A stretch of 64,000 nucleotides of DNA from Candidatus Pelagibacter sp. FZCC0015. GTDB taxonomy: Bacteria > Pseudomonadota > Alphaproteobacteria > Pelagibacterales > Pelagibacteraceae. The stretch spans positions 372,001-436,000 of the forward strand of contig NZ_CP031125.1 in assembly GCF_007833635.1 (NCBI RefSeq). The letters are read 5' to 3'. The notes under the pieces were generated by a model, which was not told where the DNA came from, made no database searches, and worked only from the letters and a program-made list of their open reading frames with translations. The translations under genes were made by a program, and so were the position numbers. Positions 58,543 through 64,000 of this stretch are shown here, in pieces (positions within the stretch are counted from its first letter, which is position 1; each line of letters opens with the position of its first letter).

Positions 58543-60459
58543 TTAGTTTGATGATGCTTTATTTAAAGCAGAGAATGTTTTTAAGAATTGATCTATACCC
58601 ATATTTTCTTGTTTATTAGAGTCTAATCTTCTAATCGTTACTGAATTGGAGTCAACTTCTTTTTTACCACAAATTAATAAAAGCGGGATTTTTGCTAAAG
58701 AATGATCTCTAATTTTATAATTTAAATTATGATTTTTTAAATCTACTGCAGAACTTATACCTGAATTTTTAATTTTATTTGATACATCGACTGCATAGTC
58801 ATTAAATTCCTCTGAAATGGGTATTACCATAGTCTGCAATGGAGATATCCAAAATGGAAACTTACCTGCATAATTTTCAATTAAAATTCCAATAAATCTT
58901 TCTAAAGAACCAAATAGTGCTCTATGTAACATAACGGGAACCTTTTTAGTTCCATCTTTGTCAACATAAGAAGCATCTAATCTTCCAGGTAAATTTAAAT
59001 CTACTTGTAAGGTTCCACATTGCCAATCTCTGCCAATAGCATCTCGTAAAACAAATTCAATTTTAGGACCATAAAATGCTCCCTCGCCTTTATTAATAGT
59101 ATATTCTAATTTAGAAGCTTTAACGGCTTCAAGCAAAGAGGCTTCTGCTTTATCCCAAACTGAATCATCACCAACTCTTACCTCTGGCCTATCTGCATAT
59201 TTTAGAATCACATTTTCAAAACCAAGGTCCTTATAAATATCAAGTATTAGATTTGTAACAATTAAACATTCGCTAGTAATTTGATCTTCAGTGCAAAAAA
59301 TATGGGCATCATCTTGAGTAAAGGCTCTTACTCTTAATAATCCATGTAAAGCGCCTGATGGCTCATAACGATGAACTTTCCCAAATTCAGCAAAACGTAA
59401 CGGAAGATCTCTGTAACTTTTTAAGCCTTGATTAAATACCTGGATATGACCAGGGCAATTCATTGGTTTAATTGCAAAAACTTTCTCATCTGGTGTTTCA
59501 GAAGTATACATATTTTCTCCATATTTTTCCCAATGCCCAGATTTTTCCCATAGTTGTCTATCTAGTACCTCTGGAGTATTGACCTCTTTATAACCAGCTG
59601 CATCTTGTCTGCTTCTCATGTAGTTAATGAGCTTTTGAAACAAACCCCATCCTCTTTCATGCCAAAATACTGAGCCAGGGCTTTCTTCTCTAAAATGAAA
59701 TAAATCCATTTCTCTACCTAATTTTCTGTGATCTCTTTTTTCGGCTTCTTCTATTCTTTTCAAATATTCATCTAGGTCTTTTTGAGTTGCCCAACTAGTA
59801 CCATATATTCGTTGCAACATTTCATTGTTAGAGTCTCCTCTCCAATATGCTCCTGATACTTTTGTAAGTTTAAAATATTTCCCTATTTTACCTGTAGAGG
59901 ATAAATGTGGGCCTCTACATAAATCATGCCATTCTCCGTGAAAATAAATTGATACATCTTCATTTTCAGGTATCGCTTCAATTAGCTCAGCTTTATAAAT
60001 TTCTCCTTTTTTTTTAAAATGGCTAATTGCTTTGTTTCTATCCCAAACTTCTCTTTTTGTTGTTTCATTCCTATCGACAATCTCTTTCATTTTATTTTCA
60101 ATTTTAACAAGATCATCCTCTGTAAATGGTTCTTTTCTAGCAAAGTCATAATAAAATCCATTTTCAATCACAGGTCCAATTGTAACTTGTGTTCCAGGAA
60201 ATAATTCTTGAACAGCCATAGCTAAAATATGAGCTGTGTCATGCCTTATAGTTTCTAAGCCCTCCGGATTTTTTGAGGTAAAAATTTTTACAGAACAGTC
60301 ATTTTCAATTAAAAAATCAAGATCTTTAAGTTCACCATCGACGCTTATGACCATGGCTTGTTTGGCTAATGATTTGCTAATTTTTTCAGCTACTTCAAGT
60401 CCAGTAACTTTATTAGGAAAGTCAATATTGTTTCCGTCAGGTAATGTTATTATAGGCAT
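58543..60459 (-). CDS. thrS: Threonyl-tRNA synthetase
   Basis: Charges tRNA-Thr. The 638-aa protein has an N-terminal TGS domain (1-60), the editing domain with the HDTAHILAMAVQELFPG zinc-site motif (about 75-91), the class II catalytic core with NCPGHI (about 333-338), RYEPSGALHGLLRVRAFTQDDAHIF and the C-terminal anticodon domain from about 540. Start and stop abut GT4 and infC without gap. Confidence 0.97.
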   Translation of the reverse strand: MPIITLPDGNNIDFPNKVTGLEVAEKISKSLAKQAMVISVDGELKDLDFLIENDCSVKIFTSKNPEGLETIRHDTAHILAMAVQELFPGTQVTIGPVIENGFYYDFARKEPFTEDDLVKIENKMKEIVDRNETTKREVWDRNKAISHFKKKGEIYKAELIEAIPENEDVSIYFHGEWHDLCRGPHLSSTGKIGKYFKLTKVSGAYWRGDSNNEMLQRIYGTSWATQKDLDEYLKRIEEAEKRDHRKLGREMDLFHFREESPGSVFWHERGWGLFQKLINYMRSRQDAAGYKEVNTPEVLDRQLWEKSGHWEKYGENMYTSETPDEKVFAIKPMNCPGHIQVFNQGLKSYRDLPLRFAEFGKVHRYEPSGALHGLLRVRAFTQDDAHIFCTEDQITSECLIVTNLILDIYKDLGFENVILKYADRPEVRVGDDSVWDKAEASLLEAVKASKLEYTINKGEGAFYGPKIEFVLRDAIGRDWQCGTLQVDLNLPGRLDASYVDKDGTKKVPVMLHRALFGSLERFIGILIENYAGKFPFWISPLQTMVIPISEEFNDYAVDVSNKIKNSGISSAVDLKNHNLNYKIRDHSLAKIPLLLICGKKEVDSNSVTIRRLDSNKQENMGIDQFLKTFSALNKASSN

Positions 60460-61614
60460 TTAATTTAATAATCTCTTATACTCTGAATAAGTAGAAAAGC
60501 ACATTTTTTCAACATTAAATTTTTGAACTATGTTTTTTCTTCCCTCATAACCAATTGATTTTAATAGAGTTTCATCCATGTTAAGAGTTTTTAAAATTTT
60601 ATTACTTAATGATTTGGCATTTCCTGCTTCATATAAAAAACCAGTTTTTTCATCAATTATAGTTTCGTTAGAACCTCCAATGTTACTTGCTATAATTGGT
60701 TTTTCCATTGATTGTGCTTCGACAGCAACTCTGCCAAAAGCCTCTGGTTCAGTTGAAGCTGAAACAATAATATCAGAAACTTTATAAGCTAAGGCCATAT
60801 CCTTGCAATGATCTATAAATCTAATTTGTTTAGACAATCTATATTGCTCTGAAAGTCTTATTAATTTTTTCTTATATAAATCTCTACCTTGATCACTGCC
60901 TAAAATGACAGCATAAAATGCTTCATAACCCAGTTCTATATTCACTAAATTAATAGCCTCTATAAAAACTTCCTGTCCTTTCCAGGAAGTTAATCTACCA
61001 GGTAAAAGTATAATTTTTTTATCTTTTTCAATTTCCCATTTTTTTAATAATTTTTTTTCATCAATTTCAATTTTGGTTGTAGGGTCAAAGTAGTCAACGT
61101 TTATTCCTCTAAAAATAACCATTAATTTTTTTTTCTCATTTAAATATTTTGAATAATTTTTTTTAATATGAGAAAAAATAAAATTAGATCCTGCAATTAT
61201 TAAATCTGCTCTAGTCATTACAGAATTGTAAATTTTTTTTATATTACTCTTAAAATTGTATGTTCCATGAAATGTAGTTACAAATTTTCTTCCTGTGATT
61301 TTTGTTGCTAACAAACATGACCAAGCAGGTGCTCTACTTCTCGCGTGAACAAGAGAAATATTAAAAACTAAAATTATTCCAATTAAGAGAAAAGCATTAA
61401 TTAAAATTAGTATAGGATTTTTGCTCTGTACAGGAAGTCTAAATACCTTAACTTTTTTTCTATCTACAAATTTAAGTAATTCACCACCACTAGTTACAAG
61501 AAATGATTTACAATTATTTTCTGGTAAATAATGCGCAATATCATAACAGCCTGTTTCAGCTCCTCCATAACCTAACTTTGGAATAACTTGTAAAACTTTT
61601 AAATCAGATGACAT
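60460..61614 (-). CDS. Family 4 glycosyltransferase
   Basis: GT-B fold retaining glycosyltransferase of 384 aa. N-terminal KLGYGGAETGCYDIAHYL (about 13-30), ILVFNISLVHARSRAPAW, and the C-terminal nucleotide-sugar site with LLPGRLTSWKGQEVFIEA (about 199-216) and EPEAFGRVAVEAQSMEKPIIA (E-x7-E, about 292-312). A hydrophobic stretch near residues 70-88 could be membrane-associated. Its stop touches the thrS start (0 nt), so it leads the thrS-infC operon. Acceptor unknown, probably surface glycan. Confidence 0.92.
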   Translation of the reverse strand: MSSDLKVLQVIPKLGYGGAETGCYDIAHYLPENNCKSFLVTSGGELLKFVDRKKVKVFRLPVQSKNPILILINAFLLIGIILVFNISLVHARSRAPAWSCLLATKITGRKFVTTFHGTYNFKSNIKKIYNSVMTRADLIIAGSNFIFSHIKKNYSKYLNEKKKLMVIFRGINVDYFDPTTKIEIDEKKLLKKWEIEKDKKIILLPGRLTSWKGQEVFIEAINLVNIELGYEAFYAVILGSDQGRDLYKKKLIRLSEQYRLSKQIRFIDHCKDMALAYKVSDIIVSASTEPEAFGRVAVEAQSMEKPIIASNIGGSNETIIDEKTGFLYEAGNAKSLSNKILKTLNMDETLLKSIGYEGRKNIVQKFNVEKMCFSTYSEYKRLLN

Positions 61615-61656
61615 TTGATATGATTATATATTAATAGACTAAACTTATAAACGATT

Positions 61657-62400
61657 ATGGCAAATTTCAGATTTCATCAAATATCAAATACAAAGAAAAT
61701 TAGATATATTTCCAAAATTTTTAAAAATAGTTCTTTTATAGTTTTTTTACATGGCTTTATGTCAGATCTTGAAGGAAAAAAACCAAATGCATTTTTAAAG
61801 TTTGCTAAAAAAAATAAAGTAAGTTTTTTAGCACTAGAATACTCTGGTCATGGGAAATCTTCTGGAAAATTTGTAAATGGGAATATTTCAAAATGGAGTA
61901 AAGAGACGTCAATTTTAATTAAAAAATACGTAAAAAAAAAAGAATTTGTGCTAATTGGTTCAAGTATGGGCGCATGGATTTCGCTCAATCAATTCAAAAT
62001 TTTCAAAAAACAGATTAAAGGATTTTTAGGAATAGGGGCTGCTCCTGAATTTTTAGAAAATTTAATGTGGAAAAAATTTACTAAAAAAATGAAAGAGGAA
62101 ACAATAAGTAAGGGTATTTATCAATTAAAACATGGCAATTATGAATATCCAATTAGTCTACAATTAATAAAAGATGGAAGAAAAAACAAAGTCTTAAATA
62201 AGAAAATAAATTCAAATATTAAAGTAACAATGGTACATGGTGAAAAAGATGAGACAGTTCCTGTCTCGTATTCAAGAAAAGTTTTAAGATTATTTCCCAA
62301 AGCTAAGAAGAAATTAAATATTATAAAAAAAGGTGATCACAGTTTATCAAATAAAAAATGGTTAAATATAATTTTAAAAGAGCTTAAATTATTAATTTAA
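61657..62400 (+). CDS. Alpha/beta hydrolase
   Basis: 247-aa alpha/beta hydrolase. The oxyanion segment is FLHGFMSDLEGKK (about 30-42), the nucleophile elbow GSSMGAW (about 105-111, Ser106-107 region), acid VHGEKDETVP (about 193-202) and a terminal histidine in KGDHSL (about 227-232). Serine-esterase/thioesterase-like; substrate unknown. Alphaproteobacterial homologues occur widely. Its stop codon TAA shares bases with convergent gltB (TTAA at 62397-62400). Confidence 0.88.
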   Translation: MANFRFHQISNTKKIRYISKIFKNSSFIVFLHGFMSDLEGKKPNAFLKFAKKNKVSFLALEYSGHGKSSGKFVNGNISKWSKETSILIKKYVKKKEFVLIGSSMGAWISLNQFKIFKKQIKGFLGIGAAPEFLENLMWKKFTKKMKEETISKGIYQLKHGNYEYPISLQLIKDGRKNKVLNKKINSNIKVTMVHGEKDETVPVSYSRKVLRLFPKAKKKLNIIKKGDHSLSNKKWLNIILKELKLLI

Positions 62401-64000
62401 CTAACTTTTTTTATATCTTTTTTTAAAGTAATTGGATTTTTTAACTTATCCAACATTTCTTTAGGACACACCTGAACAAAATTATTTACTTCATCATCAA
62501 AGTTTTCAATTATTTTTTTCGATAATTGAGATTCAGTTTCTTTAAAATGCTCACTAACTAAATTTTTTAGATATTCTTTCCAATAATCTGTCTCTACGTT
62601 TTGCCAAACTACTGACTCTGGATTTACTTTCTTTTCAAATTGTTGAGATTTATCATATATAAAGGCCATTCCACCTGTCATACCAGCTGCAAAATTATCA
62701 CCAACATCTCCTAAAATTACTACAGTTCCACCAGTCATATATTCACATCCATTCGAATCGCATCCTTCAATTACTGTGACTGCACCAGAATTTCTTACTG
62801 AAAATCTTTCACCAGCTTGGCCAGCAGCAAAAAGTTTTCCTGAAGTTGCTCCGTAAAGAACAGTATTTCCTAAAATTGTATTCTCATTTGAAACTAAATT
62901 ACTCTCTTCAGGTAATTTTATTGAAATAGTAGCTCCTGACAAACCTTTACCAACATAATCATTTGCATCTCCCTTTAATACAAGTTTCAAACCTTTTGAA
63001 GAGAATGCACCAAATGATTGACCTGCTGATCCTTTAAAATTTAAAACTAAAAAGTTTTCATCAAGTTTTTCATAACCATATTTTTTATACAAATGATGAG
63101 AAATTCTTGTGCCTACTGCTCTGTTAGTATTTTTTATTTGATATTCTTTCTCAATTTTTTCAGAATTATCTAAAGCCTGTTCAACTTCTGGCCAAATTTG
63201 TTGATCAAGAGTATCTGGTACACTATTTATTTCTTGATCCTCACAATACCTTGGATTATTTCCAGTATCAGCTTGAACAAATAAAGGATTTAAATCTAAA
63301 TCGTCTAAATTTGGAGAACCCTTGCTAACCTGTTTTAACAAGTCTGTCCTACCAATCACTTCATTTAATGATTTAAAACCTAAATTTGCTAATATTTCTC
63401 TTACTTCGCTGGCTATAAATGTGAATAAATTAACTACTTTTTCCGGAGTTCCAGTAAATTTTTCTCTGAGCTTTTCATCTTGAGTACAAACGCCTACAGG
63501 ACATGTATTTGAATGACACTGCCTTACCATTATACATCCCATTGCAACTAATGCTGTAGTAGCAACACCATATTCTTCAGCACCCATCATTGCAGCTATC
63601 ACCACATCTCTTCCAGTTTTAATTCCACCATCAGTTCTTAATGTAACTTTATGTCTAAGATTATTTAAAGTTAATACTTGGTTTGCTTCCGTCAAACCCA
63701 TTTCCCATGGTATTCCAACATACTTAACGCTAGTCTGTGGTGTTGCTCCTGTTCCGCCATTATGTCCAGAAATTAATATTATATCTGCTTTTGCTTTAGC
63801 TACACCAGCTGCAATTGTTCCTACTCCAGAGGAAGCAACAAGCTTAACTCCAATTCTTGCTTTAGGATTTATCTGTTTCAAATCATAAATTAGTTGTGCA
63901 AGATCCTCGATTGAATAAATATCATGATGTGGTGGTGGTGATATTAAAGTTACTCCAGGAGTTGAATGTCTAAGTTTAGCAATTTCTTCAGTAACCTTAA
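62397..64000 (-). CDS. gltB: Glutamate synthase large subunit, C-terminal part (partial)
   Basis: NADPH-dependent GOGAT alpha chain, which makes glutamate from glutamine and 2-oxoglutarate. The visible 3' portion (about 534 residues) covers the end of the FMN domain (SPPPHHDIYSIEDLAQLIYD, then SGHNGGTGATP), the 3Fe-4S cysteines in CIMVRQCHSNTC and the C-terminal GXGXG beta-helix domain (GAFSSKGLKL, GNTVLYGATSGKLFAAGQAG). The frame continues past 64000, so the N-terminal amidotransferase domain is off the window. Confidence 0.96.
   Translation of the reverse strand, partial: KVTEEIAKLRHSTPGVTLISPPPHHDIYSIEDLAQLIYDLKQINPKARIGVKLVASSGVGTIAAGVAKAKADIILISGHNGGTGATPQTSVKYVGIPWEMGLTEANQVLTLNNLRHKVTLRTDGGIKTGRDVVIAAMMGAEEYGVATTALVAMGCIMVRQCHSNTCPVGVCTQDEKLREKFTGTPEKVVNLFTFIASEVREILANLGFKSLNEVIGRTDLLKQVSKGSPNLDDLDLNPLFVQADTGNNPRYCEDQEINSVPDTLDQQIWPEVEQALDNSEKIEKEYQIKNTNRAVGTRISHHLYKKYGYEKLDENFLVLNFKGSAGQSFGAFSSKGLKLVLKGDANDYVGKGLSGATISIKLPEESNLVSNENTILGNTVLYGATSGKLFAAGQAGERFSVRNSGAVTVIEGCDSNGCEYMTGGTVVILGDVGDNFAAGMTGGMAFIYDKSQQFEKKVNPESVVWQNVETDYWKEYLKNLVSEHFKETESQLSKKIIENFDDEVNNFVQVCPKEMLDKLKNPITLKKDIKKVS

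Noticed and set aside
63881..64000. A gltB start near 63881
   Set aside because: The reading frame continues upstream to the window edge with conserved GltB sequence; the TTG there is an internal leucine codon.

Overview
The window is AT-rich (roughly 30% GC by eye) and almost all coding. Intergenic gaps are tiny; none exceeds about 235 bp, so no stretch over 300 bp lacks a gene. Gene content and order point to an alphaproteobacterium: GcrA, RegB, DUF2948 between murA and hisD, the CobS/CobT/J-domain/BolA group, trpF-trpB-trpA-accD-folC, rpmH-rnpA-yidD-yidC-argB-dapD-dapE, and a histidine tRNA lacking G-1. With the low GC, lysine/asparagine-rich proteins and extreme compaction, the SAR11 clade (Pelagibacterales, 'Candidatus Pelagibacter'-like) is the best match. 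This assignment is an inference from the sequence, not a database result. I see no mobile element, prophage or CRISPR array.

Layout. 1-8 kb: LPS/Kdo genes (kdsB partial, kdsD, lptC, lptB), a membrane-anchored cytochrome c, argF-argD, gcrA, an NDUFA9-like protein and a short RNase D. 8-17.5 kb: a long plus-strand run, aroA-cmk-rpsA-ihfB-pyrF-trpF-trpB-trpA-accD-folC, mostly with overlapping or touching ends. 17.5-21.3 kb: a minus-strand block of trxA, exonuclease I, a PD-(D/E)XK nuclease and rmuC, plus a possible 43-aa membrane peptide. 21.3-24.5 kb: hisG-hisZ-hisS directly behind a tRNA-His gene. 24.5-29.2 kb: a possible structured RNA, cspA with a clear terminator, and a minus-strand operon of two small genes, dcd, murA, DUF2948, hisD, infA and tRNA-Phe. 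29.2-30 kb: an unusual tRNA-Thr and a VTT/TVP38 membrane protein. 30.1-37.5 kb: rpmH-rnpA-yidD-yidC-argB-HAD phosphatase-dapD-dapE, then a histone-deacetylase-like hydrolase and a SET-domain protein. 37.5-43.5 kb: truA, fmt, def and a secreted protein of unknown function on the minus strand; aroK-aroB on the plus strand; bolA. 43.5-48.1 kb: J-domain protein, cobS, cobT, regB. 48.1-61.6 kb (minus): GT4, thrS, infC, rpmI, rplT, pheS, pheT, lepA, GT17, GT2, tRNA-Ser, gyrB. 61.6-64 kb: an alpha/beta hydrolase and the 3' part of gltB.

Most genes are core housekeeping: aromatic and tryptophan, histidine, arginine and lysine biosynthesis, translation, envelope and DNA topology. The most unusual signals are: (i) a TrpA/TrpB pair in which residues forming known inter-subunit signalling contacts are changed on both sides, along with catalytic-site changes in TrpB; (ii) a cytidylate kinase whose Walker A lysine is alanine; (iii) a tRNA-His without G-1 whose 3' end lies 4 nt from the hisS start codon; (iv) a tRNA-Thr with a non-canonical T-loop; (v) an rmuC/PD-(D/E)XK/exonuclease I block; (vi) an adjacent deacetylase-like and SET-methyltransferase-like pair; and (vii) convergent genes that share stop-codon bases, leaving no room for hairpin terminators.
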